Notes: generated by a model from the sequence alone, not told the origin. Shown: positions 23,547 through 32,716, numbered from the stretch's first letter. The stretch: DNA of 33,329 bases from Defluviitalea phaphyphila (GCF_001466305.1 NZ_JWID01000018.1:1-33329); one strand, 5' to 3'. Numbers and translations: made by a program.

Positions 23547-24505
23547 ATTGATCCTCCTTTTTGCTCTCTTAATTGATCTGCAATCCTACTTATTTTTCTA
23601 AGTCTATGGTTGACTCCCGATTTTCCAACGGGGGGGTCTAACATAGCTCCTAATTCTTTTAAACTAGCTTCAGCATATTGTACCCTAAATCTAGCTACAT
23701 CTTCTAAAGCTTTTGGAAGACTACTAAGCCCCATATATTTATCAATAACTTTAATATCTTCTATTTGTTTTATTGCTGCAGAAACAGTCTTTTTTAAATT
23801 GGCTGTCTCACAGTTAACTATACGGTTTACATTATTTCGCATTTCTTTTATAATACGAACATTTTCTAAATCCATTAATGCTATATGAGCTCCCATAATA
23901 TTAAGAAGATCTACTATTTGAGACCCTTCTTTTAAATAAACTACATAATATTTCTTTCTTTTTACAATCTTTGCATCCATTTCAAATAAATTGATTAGTT
24001 GTTTTAAATCTTCACTATGATTAATATTTTGATTTACAAATTCTAAGTGATATGTTTTTTCAGGGTCACTTAAAGACCCTGCTCCTAAAAAAGCTCCTCT
24101 TATATATGCCCTTTTACAACAAGTGCTTTGTACAATTAAAGGATATATCCCTTGCCTTTTTATAATTTGTCCATTTTTTTCTAAAATAAGACCTGTTGCC
24201 TGTAGAACTTTTTTTGCATCTTTGGTTTTATTAATAAAAAGAACATATATTTTATTTTTTTTAAATTTAGTATTCTTTCTTATCAATACTTCTGTATTTA
24301 TATTAAAAGTTTTCTTAATTAATGTAAAGTATTTTCTTGCAACTGCTGCATTTTCTGTTTGAAATTTTATTGATATTTTATTTTCTTTATTTATAAGAAC
24401 TTCTCCACACATATTAATTAAAGCGGCAATCTCTGCTATCTTACAATGTCTCGTATTATCTAGGTGCCTAGCTAATTCATTCTTAACTTGTGAAGAAAAT
24501 GACAA
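23543..24505 (-). CDS. whiA: WhiA, LAGLIDADG-type DNA-binding regulator
   Basis: Chromosome-associated protein that in Firmicutes affects cell division and chromosome segregation, and in actinobacteria controls sporulation genes. The 320 residues comprise a degenerate homing-endonuclease-like N-terminal part (about 1-215; ALINMCGEV, KRAYIRGAFLGAGSLSDP) and a C-terminal helix-turn-helix (about 225-315; ANLKKTVSAAIKQI, SLKELGAMLDPPVGKSGV, RLRKISRIADQL). The TTG at 24505 is taken as start: it is 6 bases after GGAGGTG and gives MSFSSQVKNELARH, the typical family beginning. GTG codons further upstream lie inside or before that site. It follows yvcK with one base between and overlaps crh. Confidence 0.95.
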   Translation of the reverse strand: MSFSSQVKNELARHLDNTRHCKIAEIAALINMCGEVLINKENKISIKFQTENAAVARKYFTLIKKTFNINTEVLIRKNTKFKKNKIYVLFINKTKDAKKVLQATGLILEKNGQIIKRQGIYPLIVQSTCCKRAYIRGAFLGAGSLSDPEKTYHLEFVNQNINHSEDLKQLINLFEMDAKIVKRKKYYVVYLKEGSQIVDLLNIMGAHIALMDLENVRIIKEMRNNVNRIVNCETANLKKTVSAAIKQIEDIKVIDKYMGLSSLPKALEDVARFRVQYAEASLKELGAMLDPPVGKSGVNHRLRKISRIADQLREQKGGSI

Positions 24506-24506
24506 C

Positions 24507-25511
24507 TTATTCACCTCCACAAGAAAACTCTTTATGTTTTATTATTATTTCCATAACAACTTTTGCTAGTTTATATGAATTATGTCTTACTAATTTTTTA
24601 TCAGAATATATTTTAAGAACTGGAGCTAATACAATAGAAAATCCTTTATTTTTTATAGCTTTTATATCATATTTAACTGCTTCTGCCCCTTCTTCTTTAT
24701 ATATATCTAGTAATTCTTTTGGAATAGTTTCTGTATTTATAATAACATAATCTATAATATTTTCCCCACCATATTTCTCTAATTCTTCAATATGATTTAA
24801 TAAATCAAAGCCATCGGTTTCTCCTGGCTGTGTCATTACATTCCCTATGTATATTTTTATAGCTTTTGAATTTTGAATTGCTTCTGGAACTTTTTTAACT
24901 AAAAGATTTGGTATTATACTAGTATATAAACTACCTGGCCCCAATATAATAGCATCTGCATTTTCTATTGCATCTAATACCTCAAAAAGTGGCTCAGGTT
25001 TCTTAGGATATAAATATATTTCCTTAATAGAAGTTTTTACTTTTTTACTTCTTTCTACAATTTCTGTCTCTCCACAAATAATTTCTCCATTTCCTAATTT
25101 AGCACAAAGTTGTACATCTTGCTTAGTAACTGGTAAAACTTTTCCTGTTACAGCTAAAACTTCACTCATTTTTTGAACTGCTTCTTCAAAATTTTTAGAA
25201 ATTCCTGTCATAGCTGCCAAAAATAAATTTCCAAAACTTTGTCCTTTTAAGCTTCCTTCTTTAAATCTATATTGAAGCAATCTTTCCATAACAGGCTCTG
25301 TATTAGCTAATGCCAAAATACAATTTCTAATATCTCCCGGCGGAAGTATATTCATTTCTTGTCTTAAAATACCAGACCCCCCTCCATTATCAGATACTGT
25401 TACTACAGCTGTTATATTAGATGTGAATTTTTTTAAGCCACTGAGCATAGTAGAAAGCCCTGTTCCTCCTCCTATGGCTACTATTTTAGGCCCTCTATCC
25501 AATAAATTCAT
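24507..25511 (-). CDS. yvcK: YvcK family protein (gluconeogenesis factor, CofD-like)
   Basis: Cytoplasmic UDP-sugar-binding protein of the CofD fold, needed in Bacillus for growth on gluconeogenic carbon sources and for cell shape. The 334 residues show KIVAIGGGTGLSTMLSGLK at the start, VTVSDNGGGSGILR, LPPGDIRNCILAL, and ADAIILGPGSLYTSIIPNLL plus IYIGNVMTQPGETDGF further on, all hallmarks of the family. The ATG at 25511 has GAGG about 7 bases upstream; the ATG two codons earlier (25517) directly abuts that site and is the alternative. It lies in rapZ-yvcK-whiA-crh. Confidence 0.95.
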   Translation of the reverse strand: MNLLDRGPKIVAIGGGTGLSTMLSGLKKFTSNITAVVTVSDNGGGSGILRQEMNILPPGDIRNCILALANTEPVMERLLQYRFKEGSLKGQSFGNLFLAAMTGISKNFEEAVQKMSEVLAVTGKVLPVTKQDVQLCAKLGNGEIICGETEIVERSKKVKTSIKEIYLYPKKPEPLFEVLDAIENADAIILGPGSLYTSIIPNLLVKKVPEAIQNSKAIKIYIGNVMTQPGETDGFDLLNHIEELEKYGGENIIDYVIINTETIPKELLDIYKEEGAEAVKYDIKAIKNKGFSIVLAPVLKIYSDKKLVRHNSYKLAKVVMEIIIKHKEFSCGGE

Positions 25512-25520
25512 ACTCATTCC

Positions 25521-26393
25521 TCATTTTCCTAATTTATTATCTTTATCTATATCTCTATGGTCTAAAACTGTTCTATGCCCTTTATTTTTAAGAATATGAT
25601 GTAATTCATTAGCTAAGGTAACTGATCTATGTTTACCTCCTGTACATCCTATACTAATTACTAGCTGATTTTTGCCTTCTTTAATGTAATTAGGTATTAA
25701 AAATTCTACTAAGTCTACCATCTTTTTTAAGAATTCCTTACTTTCATCCCAGCTCATTACATATTCTTGCACTTCTATATCATTTCCCGTTTTTTGACGC
25801 ATTTCGGGGATATAATAAGGATTAGGTATAAATCTAACATCAAAAACCAAATCTGAATCAGTGGGTATTCCATACTTAAATCCAAAAGATAATACTGTAA
25901 TTATTAAACTTTCAAATTTTTTCCCTTTAATAAAAATATGAAATAATTCTTCTTTTAATTGTCTTGTTAATATATTACTCGTATCAATAATATAATCTGC
26001 TTTTTCTTTTACATCTTTTAATATTTTTCTTTCTTTTTCTATCCCTACATTAATTCTTTCATTTTTTATTAATGGATGCCTTCTTCTTGTTTCTTTAAAA
26101 CGTTTTACTAAAATATCATCTGAAGCATCTAAAAAAAGAATTTCATATTTATATCCTTTGTTTTTTAGGGATTCTAATCCTTCAAATAATTCAGAGAAAA
26201 GTATTCCTCCTCTAGTATCAATCCCTAAAGCTACCTTATCAAATTCATTCCCATGCATTGAACAAATTTCTGCAAATTTAGAAATTAATGAAGGTGGTAA
26301 ATTATCTACACAAAAAAATCCTATATCCTCTAACATTTTGATCGCAGTACTTTTCCCAGCTCCAGACATTCCTGTTACGATAACAAATCTCAT
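25521..26393 (-). CDS. rapZ: RapZ family nucleotide-binding protein (RNase adapter/YvcJ)
   Basis: P-loop protein; in Escherichia coli RapZ directs decay of the small RNA GlmZ to control glucosamine-6-phosphate synthesis, and in Bacillus the orthologue YvcJ hydrolyses nucleotides. The 290 residues have Walker A GMSGAGKS (8-15), [11 protein letters not shown] (about 24-34), [16 protein letters not shown] and a C-terminal domain with [20 protein letters not shown] and [14 protein letters not shown]. The ATG at 26393 is placed by [14 protein letters not shown] and the AAGGTGAGGAAG site just upstream. It heads the four-gene operon ending with crh; an extended -10 lies 30 bases before it. Confidence 0.95.
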   Translation of the reverse strand: MRFVIVTGMSGAGKSTAIKMLEDIGFFCVDNLPPSLISKFAEICSMHGNEFDKVALGIDTRGGILFSELFEGLESLKNKGYKYEILFLDASDDILVKRFKETRRRHPLIKNERINVGIEKERKILKDVKEKADYIIDTSNILTRQLKEELFHIFIKGKKFESLIITVLSFGFKYGIPTDSDLVFDVRFIPNPYYIPEMRQKTGNDIEVQEYVMSWDESKEFLKKMVDLVEFLIPNYIKEGKNQLVISIGCTGGKHRSVTLANELHHILKNKGHRTVLDHRDIDKDNKLGK

Positions 26394-26422
26394 CTTCCTC
26401 ACCTTTATAATGTTTTTCTTAT

Positions 26423-26431
26423 ATTGTACCA
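26423..26431 (-). promoter_or_regulatory. extended -10 promoter of the rapZ operon
   Basis: Minus-strand TGGTACAAT (TACAAT at 26423-26428), giving a short leader to rapZ. No strong -35 is visible in the A/T-rich gap after murB. Confidence 0.45.
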
Positions 26432-26463
26432 TATATTAATATAAAATATAAATAATATAAAAT

Positions 26464-27378
26464 TTATTCTTCACCTATTATTCTTATTTCTGGTTCCATA
26501 AAAACTCCAAATTTTTCTTTTACTGTATTTTGAATATGCTTTATTAAATTAATAACATCTTTTGCCGTAGCATTTCCTGTATTTACTACAAATCCACAGT
26601 GTTTTTCTGAAACTTTGGCTCCTCCAATAGAATATCCTCTAAGACCAGAATCCATTATTAATTTACCTGCATAATATCCTTTAGGCCTTTTAAAAGTACT
26701 TCCTGCACTAGGCATATCTAAAGGCTGTTTACTTACTCTTTTATCTGTTAAATATTTTATTTTTTCTTTTATTTTATTAACATCTCCTTTTTTAAGTTTT
26801 AGTCTTCCACTTAATGCAATATATCCTTTTTTTTGAAGTATGCTATTTCTATATCCTAATTCTAATTCTTCATTACTTAATGTCATTTGATTCCCATATT
26901 CATCTATAACATCAGCAGATACTAATACCTGTTTTATTTCTCCTTCATAAGCTCCTGCATTCATATATATAGCTCCTCCAAAGGTTCCAGGAATCCCACT
27001 GGCAAATTCAAAACCTGTAAGCTTTGCTTCAACTATTTTTTTAGATAACGAAGAAAGTAAAATCCCAGCTTCAGCCCATACTTCTTCTCCTTCTATTTTT
27101 ACATTATTCATATTTTTATAAATTTGAATAATAACTCCTCTAAATCCTTTATCACGTACTAATAAATTACTTCCATTTCCCAGAATATAAAAAGGTATTT
27201 CATTTTCTCTACATACCTTAACAGCATACTTTATATGTTCTATATTTTTAGGAACAATAAATATATCAGCAGGACCTCCTATCTTAAAGGAGGTATGATT
27301 TTTCATAGGTTCGTCTATTTTAATTGACTCTTTTGGAAGTTTTTCTAACATTTTTTTAATGATTTTATTATTATCCAA
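26464..27378 (-). CDS. murB: UDP-N-acetylenolpyruvoylglucosamine reductase
   Basis: FAD-dependent cytoplasmic reductase that completes UDP-N-acetylmuramate, the second committed step of peptidoglycan precursor synthesis. The 304 residues comprise the FAD-binding part (HTSFKIGGPADIF, ILGNGSNLLVRD, ASGIPGTFGGAIYMNAGAY) and the substrate domain with YRNSILQ, PSAGSTFKRPKGYYAG (the catalytic Ser) and the terminal Glu in FMEPEIRIIG. It is the short type-IIb form of Firmicutes. The TTG at 27378 is chosen: it lies 6 bases after GAGGTG, whereas the in-frame GTG at 27387 is part of that site. Gap to glk is 146 bases. Confidence 0.96.
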   Translation of the reverse strand: MDNNKIIKKMLEKLPKESIKIDEPMKNHTSFKIGGPADIFIVPKNIEHIKYAVKVCRENEIPFYILGNGSNLLVRDKGFRGVIIQIYKNMNNVKIEGEEVWAEAGILLSSLSKKIVEAKLTGFEFASGIPGTFGGAIYMNAGAYEGEIKQVLVSADVIDEYGNQMTLSNEELELGYRNSILQKKGYIALSGRLKLKKGDVNKIKEKIKYLTDKRVSKQPLDMPSAGSTFKRPKGYYAGKLIMDSGLRGYSIGGAKVSEKHCGFVVNTGNATAKDVINLIKHIQNTVKEKFGVFMEPEIRIIGEE

Positions 27379-27435
27379 TTTTTTCACCTCTATAACATAT
27401 ATAGATATTTCTTTAAATTATATGAATATAATTAT

Positions 27436-27503
27436 AGGGAACAGTCTTAAATCGTTTTATAATAAATTATTATTTAACAATTAACGATTATCGACCCTTC
27501 CCT
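27436..27503. repeat. 68-bp imperfect inverted repeat between glk and murB
   Basis: The ends AGGGAA (27436-27441) and TTCCCT (27498-27503) are inverted, followed inward by GTC/GAC and AATCGTT/AACGATT, with mismatches between; 16 of 21 positions pair across a 26-base A/T-rich centre. It could be a terminator or processing stem after glk, or a remnant of a small palindromic element. Neither is proven by this single copy. Confidence 0.5.
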
Positions 27504-27524
27504 ATTAATGATTAATATATAACT

Positions 27525-28478
27525 TTATTTTTCCATTTTACCAAGCATTGCAGCCCCTATAATTCCCGCATCATTACCTAATTCTGCTATACGAACCTCA
27601 ACTTTAGAGGGTTTTAATCCATAAGCATTTTCTTTTACAAACTTTTTAATAGGATTAAGAAGATAGTCTCCTTGGGCACATACTCCTCCTCCTATTACAA
27701 CTACTTCTGGCTGTAATATGTTTACCATGCTTGTAATTCCTTCTGCAACATATTTTATATATCTATTTACTACTTCTTGTGCTATTTCATCTCCATTTTG
27801 AGCTGCATCAAAAGGAATTTTAGCATTTATTTTATTAAGATCCCCATTTACTAAAGAATATATTTGAGATTCTGGATGTTTTATAGCAGCAATTTTAGCT
27901 TCTCTAATAAGAGCTGTAGCAGAACCATAAACTTCCCAACAGCCTTTTCTTCCACAGGTACAAGGTTCTCCATCTACAACTATTACATTATGTCCAATTT
28001 CGCCTCCGCCATAAAAACTACCACTAAATATCTTTCCATCTATTACTATTCCTCCACCTATTCCTGTTCCTAAAGTAACTGTAATAGAATTTTTATACTC
28101 TTTTGCAGCTCCTGATGTGGCTTCTCCTAAAGCAGCACAATTAGCATCATTTTCTAAATATACCGGTAAGTTAATATATTTTTGAATTTCACTACGAATA
28201 GGTACATTTTTAAATCCTAAATTATTAGCATAAATTAATACCCCTTCCTCAGGATCAAAAGTACCTGGACTCCCTACTCCAATAGAATGTATTTCTTTAA
28301 TTGAAATATTTTCTTCTTCTATAAGAGTTAAGCATAAATTCCCCATATCTTTTAAAATTTCTTTATAATGTCTTTGTCTTAAGGTAGGAATACTCTTTTT
28401 TCTTATTATTTCCCCTTTTTCTGTAACAATTCCTGCTGCAATATTTGTTCCTCCAAGATCTACTCCTATATAATACAT
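27525..28478 (-). CDS. glk: ROK family glucokinase
   Basis: Phosphorylates glucose with ATP to glucose 6-phosphate, feeding non-PTS sugar into glycolysis. The 317 residues show the phosphate-1 motif GVDLGGTNIAAGI (4-16), SIGVGSPGTFD, the catalytic ENDANCAALGEA with its Asp, phosphate-2 TLGTGIGGGIVIDG, the zinc site GEIGHN through CTCGRKGCWEVYGS (one His, three Cys), and the adenosine motif VVIGGGVCAQGD. No N-terminal helix-turn-helix, so it is a kinase, not a ROK repressor. GGAGGGG precedes the ATG. It starts 16 bases after hprK, probably one operon; glucokinase specificity is inferred from the typical motif set. Confidence 0.92.
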   Translation of the reverse strand: MYYIGVDLGGTNIAAGIVTEKGEIIRKKSIPTLRQRHYKEILKDMGNLCLTLIEEENISIKEIHSIGVGSPGTFDPEEGVLIYANNLGFKNVPIRSEIQKYINLPVYLENDANCAALGEATSGAAKEYKNSITVTLGTGIGGGIVIDGKIFSGSFYGGGEIGHNVIVVDGEPCTCGRKGCWEVYGSATALIREAKIAAIKHPESQIYSLVNGDLNKINAKIPFDAAQNGDEIAQEVVNRYIKYVAEGITSMVNILQPEVVVIGGGVCAQGDYLLNPIKKFVKENAYGLKPSKVEVRIAELGNDAGIIGAAMLGKMEK

Positions 28479-28494
28479 CTTTCCCCTCCAAAAT

Positions 28495-29436
28495 TTAATT
28501 TTCTTCTTCTTGTTTTTTCTTTTTTAAATTTTTGGTTATACGATCATTTAATTCTTCAGCAGCATTATATCCCATCTTCTTTTGCCTGTGGTTAACTGCT
28601 GCAGTTTCACAAATAATAGCTAAATTTCTTCCTGGACGAATTGGAATAGAATGACATACTACTTTATTACCTAAAATTTCTATATACTCTTCTGTTAAAC
28701 CTAATCTATCATATTCTTTTGTATCATCCCATAATTCCATTTTTATAACTAAATCAATTGTATGCACATCTTCTACAGATTCAACTCCATAAAGTTCTTT
28801 TACATCAACAACTCCTATTCCTCTTAATTCTATAAAATGTCTTATAACTTCTGGAGAAGAGCCTATTAAAGTCTGATTAGAAACTTTTTTAATTTCCACT
28901 ACATCATCTGCTACTAGTCTATGCCCTCTTTTTATAAGTTCTAAGGCAGCCTCACTTTTACCAACTCCACTCTCTCCCATTATAAGAACTCCTTCTCCAA
29001 ATATATCTACTAAAACACCATGAACTGACATTCTAGGAGCTAACTCAACTTTAAGCCATCTAATTAGTTCTGACATAAATTCAGAAGTAGTATCTTTACT
29101 TTTTAAAATAGGGACTTTATACTTATTGGCATAAGTCAGCATTTCAGGAAATGGATCTAAGTCTCTACATAATATTAAACACGGAATATGAAATTTAAAT
29201 AATTTGTCTAAAATTTGTTTTCTTTTATTTTTCTCTATTCTTTTTAAATAGGTATATTCTACTCTTCCAATAATTTGTACCCTTTCTGCATCAAAATAAT
29301 CAAAATATCCAGCTAACTGAAGAGCCGGTCTATTAACATCTGACTGTGTTATCTTTATATGATTACAATCAATATCGGGAGTTATATTTTCTATATTAAA
29401 TTTTTTTATTATTTGATTTATAGTTACTGAATACAT
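28495..29436 (-). CDS. hprK: HPr kinase/phosphorylase
   Basis: Bifunctional sensor enzyme that phosphorylates and dephosphorylates Ser46 of HPr and Crh according to fructose 1,6-bisphosphate, ATP and phosphate, the core of carbon catabolite repression in Firmicutes. The 313 residues comprise an N-terminal MurF-like domain (about 1-130) and a catalytic domain with SVHGVLVDIFG (His139), Walker A GESGVGKS (154-161), GHRLVADDVVEI (Asp177/178), the signature region ELRGIGVVDVKELYG, and PIRPGRNLAIICETAAVNHR. AGAGGG lies before the ATG at 29436. It is followed closely by glk and has its own promoter after uvrC. Confidence 0.97.
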   Translation of the reverse strand: MYSVTINQIIKKFNIENITPDIDCNHIKITQSDVNRPALQLAGYFDYFDAERVQIIGRVEYTYLKRIEKNKRKQILDKLFKFHIPCLILCRDLDPFPEMLTYANKYKVPILKSKDTTSEFMSELIRWLKVELAPRMSVHGVLVDIFGEGVLIMGESGVGKSEAALELIKRGHRLVADDVVEIKKVSNQTLIGSSPEVIRHFIELRGIGVVDVKELYGVESVEDVHTIDLVIKMELWDDTKEYDRLGLTEEYIEILGNKVVCHSIPIRPGRNLAIICETAAVNHRQKKMGYNAAEELNDRITKNLKKKKQEEEN

Positions 29437-29468
29437 TCTCGCCCTCTTTTCTTAATACTCTTTTTTTC

Positions 29469-29496
29469 ATTTTATCATAGTTTCAGTTAAAATCAA
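29469..29496 (-). promoter_or_regulatory. hprK-glk promoter
   Basis: Minus-strand TTGATT (29491-29496), 16-base spacer ending TGA, TAAAAT (29469-29474), about 35 bases before hprK. Confidence 0.55.
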
Positions 29497-29529
29497 TAAA
29501 ATAATTCTTCTATAAAAAACTAAAAGATT

Positions 29530-31392
29530 TTATTTATGAAAAAAATTATATATATTTTCTGCAATATTACTAGGAATGCCTTTAACCTTTTTTATATCCT
29601 CAATAGAAGCTTCTTTTATTCTTTGTACACTCTTAAAATGTAAAAGTAAAGCCTTTTTTCTTACAGCTCCTACTCCAGGAATTTCATCTAAAACTGATTG
29701 TATCTGTTTTTTACTCCTAAGCCTTCTGTGATATTCTATAGCAAAACGATGAGCTTCATCTTGTATACGGGTTATAAGTTTAAATCCTTCTGTCCCTTTA
29801 GGAAGTCTTACTTCTTCTCCTTTATAAAGTAATCCTCTAGTTCTATGTTTGTCGTCTTTTACCATTCCGCAAACAGGAATTGATATATTAAGTTCATCTA
29901 AAACTTGTATAACAACTTTAACTTGTCCTTTCCCTCCATCAATTAATATAAGATCTGGAAGTTTGCTAAATTTACCTTCTTCTAAACTTAACCCCTTTTT
30001 CTCTAGTTCTTTTAATTCTTCTTTTGCATGGGTAAAACGTCTTCTTATAACTTCTTCCATACTAGCATAATCATTAGGTCCTATAACTGATTTTATCTTA
30101 AATTTTCTATAATCACTTCTTTTAGGCTTCCCTTCTTCAAATACTACCATAGACCCAACTGATTCTATTCCTTGAGTATTTGATATGTCATAAGCTTCTA
30201 TTCTATTAATATTTTTATCTAAACCTAAGGCATTTTGAATTTCTTCTAATGCTCCTTTAGTTCTTTTTTCTTTTCTTTTCATTTCTTCTCCAAACTGATT
30301 TAAAGTTAATAAAGCATTTTGAGCAGCCATATTAACCAATTTAGATTTATCACCTTTTCTTGGAACTTTTATATAAACCTTCTTTCCTTTACGGCTACTA
30401 AGCCACGACTGAATTATATTTATTTCATCAATTTCTTCTTGTAGTATAACTTCCCTAGGAATAAAAGTTGTTCCAGCATAAAATTGTTTTACAAAAGAAG
30501 TCATAATTTCCTTTTGACTTCTTTCATCCACTCCGTCTAATAAAAAATGCTCTCTTCCTATTACCTTCCCTCCTCTTACAAAATAAACCTGCACTAAAGC
30601 TTCATTATCTGTTTTAGCAAAAGCAATAACATCTTGATCTTCCATAGCAGAGTTTATCATTTTTTGTTTTTGTGCTATTCTCTTTATGCTATCAATTTGG
30701 TTTTTAATTTTAGCTGCTTTTTCAAAATTTAAATTCTCGGAAGCCTCTTTCATTTGTTTTTCTAATTCTTTTATTACTTTTTCATATTTTCCATCTAGAA
30801 AAGATATTATTTCTTCGATCATCTTTTTATATTCTTCTTCTGAAATAAAGCCAGCACAAGGAGCTTTGCACTGTCCTATATGATATTGCAAGCAAGGTCT
30901 TTCTTTCCCTATATCCCTTGGCAAAACCCTATTACAGGTTCTAATTGGCCAAAGTTTTACAATAAGTTCTAATGTTTCTTTTAAAGCTGTTGCATCAGTA
31001 TAAGGTCCAAAATATTTAGCCTTATCTTTTAATAATTTTCTAGTCATAAATACTTTTGGATAACTTTCATTTATTGTAATCTTTATATAAGGATAATTTT
31101 TATCATCTTTTAAACGAATATTATATTTAGGGCGATATTTTTTAATAAGATTACATTCTAATATAAGAGCTTCTACCTCTGAATCAGTGACTATATATTC
31201 AAATTCTTTTATTTGCAGAACCATTCTCTTAACTTTAGGGGAATGATTCCTCGAATTTTGGAAATATTGACGAACTCTATTTCTTAAATTAACCGCTTTT
31301 CCAACGTATATAATATTATCATACTGGTCCTTCATAAGATATACTCCTGGCTTTTGAGGCAACTTCTTTAATTCTTCTTGTATATCAAACAT
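29530..31392 (-). CDS. uvrC: excinuclease ABC subunit C
   Basis: Nuclease of nucleotide excision repair that makes the 3' and 5' incisions around a lesion with UvrB. The 620 residues comprise the GIY-YIG nuclease (about 12-95; PGVYLMKD, IIYVGKAVNLRNRVRQYF), a cysteine-bearing region (RTCNRVLP, CLQYHIGQCKAPCAG), the UVR/UvrB-binding helix pair (about 205-240; EKQMKEASENLNFEKAAKI), the RNase H-like nuclease (about 380-540; RIEAYDISNTQG, DLILIDGGKGQV) and tandem helix-hairpin-helix motifs at the end. The ATG at 31392 has GGAGG 6 bases upstream. It lies upstream of hprK with a promoter between. Confidence 0.97.
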   Translation of the reverse strand: MFDIQEELKKLPQKPGVYLMKDQYDNIIYVGKAVNLRNRVRQYFQNSRNHSPKVKRMVLQIKEFEYIVTDSEVEALILECNLIKKYRPKYNIRLKDDKNYPYIKITINESYPKVFMTRKLLKDKAKYFGPYTDATALKETLELIVKLWPIRTCNRVLPRDIGKERPCLQYHIGQCKAPCAGFISEEEYKKMIEEIISFLDGKYEKVIKELEKQMKEASENLNFEKAAKIKNQIDSIKRIAQKQKMINSAMEDQDVIAFAKTDNEALVQVYFVRGGKVIGREHFLLDGVDERSQKEIMTSFVKQFYAGTTFIPREVILQEEIDEINIIQSWLSSRKGKKVYIKVPRKGDKSKLVNMAAQNALLTLNQFGEEMKRKEKRTKGALEEIQNALGLDKNINRIEAYDISNTQGIESVGSMVVFEEGKPKRSDYRKFKIKSVIGPNDYASMEEVIRRRFTHAKEELKELEKKGLSLEEGKFSKLPDLILIDGGKGQVKVVIQVLDELNISIPVCGMVKDDKHRTRGLLYKGEEVRLPKGTEGFKLITRIQDEAHRFAIEYHRRLRSKKQIQSVLDEIPGVGAVRKKALLLHFKSVQRIKEASIEDIKKVKGIPSNIAENIYNFFHK

Positions 31393-31440
31393 ATAGTACC
31401 TCCAATCATCTTAAATCTTTACTTAAACTTATATATCTTT

Positions 31441-31449
31441 ATTATAACA
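31441..31449 (-). promoter_or_regulatory. extended -10 promoter of uvrC
   Basis: Minus-strand TGTTATAAT (TATAAT at 31441-31446), about 50 bases before the uvrC start; the -35 is weak. No LexA-type box was recognised around it. Confidence 0.5.
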
Positions 31450-31539
31450 TAAGGGATTAATTTAATGTCTAATAGTATATTGCTTAATTATTACAAAGTT
31501 AAATTTACATTACAAATCATCAAATAAGCTTCCCATTCC

Positions 31540-31568
31540 TTGAAAAAAATATAATATTTCCTTATAAT
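31540..31568 (+). promoter_or_regulatory. promoter of the acidic repeat protein gene
   Basis: TTGAAA (31540-31545), 17-base spacer, TATAAT (31563-31568): near consensus, about 38 bases before the start. Confidence 0.75.
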
Positions 31569-31606
31569 GATTTTAAAATAAATTAAATATACTAAGGAGG
31601 ATCAAA

Positions 31607-32716
31607 ATGAATATAAATCCTAAAAAACGTTTTATAGCATTAACAACTACTGCATTACTATCTTTATCAACTACTACAGCTATACATGCTGCTCCTGTAA
31701 CTAAAACTTTAAAAGCAGTATTTAATGATATTAAAGTTAGTTATAACGGAGAAGTAAAAAGCAGTGATAAAGAACCTTTTATTGTAGACGGTACTACATA
31801 TGTTCCTATTAGAATGGTAGGAGAATTAGTTGGAAAAGTTGTACAATGGGATTCTGCAAACAAACAAATTCTTATTACAGATAGCAGTTCTTCTTCTGAT
31901 GATTCTGCTAAAGTTTCACAATTAACTGCCCAGTTAGCTCAAAAAGATATTGAAATTATTCGTTTAAAACAAGAAAAAGCTGCTTTAGAAAGTCAGCTTG
32001 AAGCCCTTGAAGAAGAATATGAGGAATATGAAAGTTATGATGAAGATTATGATGATATTGATGAAGCTTTAGAAGAATTAGAAGATAAACTTAATGATGA
32101 ATATGAAGAATATGAAGATATAGAATTTGATATTTACCTTGATGGAGATGAAGATGATATTGAGATAACCATAAAAACTAACTTAGATGATTATTATGAT
32201 GAATGGTATGATTTAGATGAAGATGATATTGAAGATTTTATAGAAGATATTTGTAATGATATTTGGGATTGGGATATTTTTGAAGATGCAGATATAGAAG
32301 GAACCATATACGATAAGGATTCTAAAGAAAATTTAGTGGAATTTGAAAGTGATTCTGACCAAGACCTTGATTTTGATTTTTATAGTATAGTTGATTTATC
32401 TGATTTAGAAGATGATTTAGATAAGTATTATGATGATTATTTTGACGATATAACTTTATCTGTTGAAATAGACGGAGATATAGATTCTATAGTATATGAA
32501 GTTAGAATTGATTATGATGAGTATGAAAAAGAATGGGAAGATCTTAGTGATTCAGAAATTAAATCTTTTATGGCTGATATATATGATGATATAGAAGATG
32601 TACTACCTTATGCAGATATAGAAGGATATGTATATACTTCTTCTAACAAAACAAAACTTGCTGAATATTGGATTTCTAGTTCTGGTTCTAGTAGATTTGA
32701 AAGATATGATTATTAA
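31607..32716 (+). CDS. secreted acidic protein with stalk (copper amine oxidase N-like) domain and two internal repeats
   Basis: Function unknown. The 369 residues comprise a signal peptide (about 1-29, ending AIHAAP), a copper amine oxidase N-terminal-like or 'stalk' domain (about 35-92; FIVDGTTYVPIRMVGELVG, VQWDSANKQILI) common in clostridial surface proteins, a coiled coil (about 100-165) that becomes extremely Glu/Asp-rich, and two homologous repeats at about 155-247 and 265-354. The repeats share (I/L)xxDGDxDxI, an EW.DL segment, DI..DI and DADIEG/YADIEG followed by a (K)xxLxE end. No LPxTG anchor, SLH domain or C-terminal helix, so it may be soluble or bound non-covalently. Overall charge is very negative, suggesting Ca2+ or other cation binding. 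AAGGAGG stands 6 bases before the ATG, and a strong promoter precedes it. Confidence 0.88.
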   Translation: MNINPKKRFIALTTTALLSLSTTTAIHAAPVTKTLKAVFNDIKVSYNGEVKSSDKEPFIVDGTTYVPIRMVGELVGKVVQWDSANKQILITDSSSSSDDSAKVSQLTAQLAQKDIEIIRLKQEKAALESQLEALEEEYEEYESYDEDYDDIDEALEELEDKLNDEYEEYEDIEFDIYLDGDEDDIEITIKTNLDDYYDEWYDLDEDDIEDFIEDICNDIWDWDIFEDADIEGTIYDKDSKENLVEFESDSDQDLDFDFYSIVDLSDLEDDLDKYYDDYFDDITLSVEIDGDIDSIVYEVRIDYDEYEKEWEDLSDSEIKSFMADIYDDIEDVLPYADIEGYVYTSSNKTKLAEYWISSSGSSRFERYDY

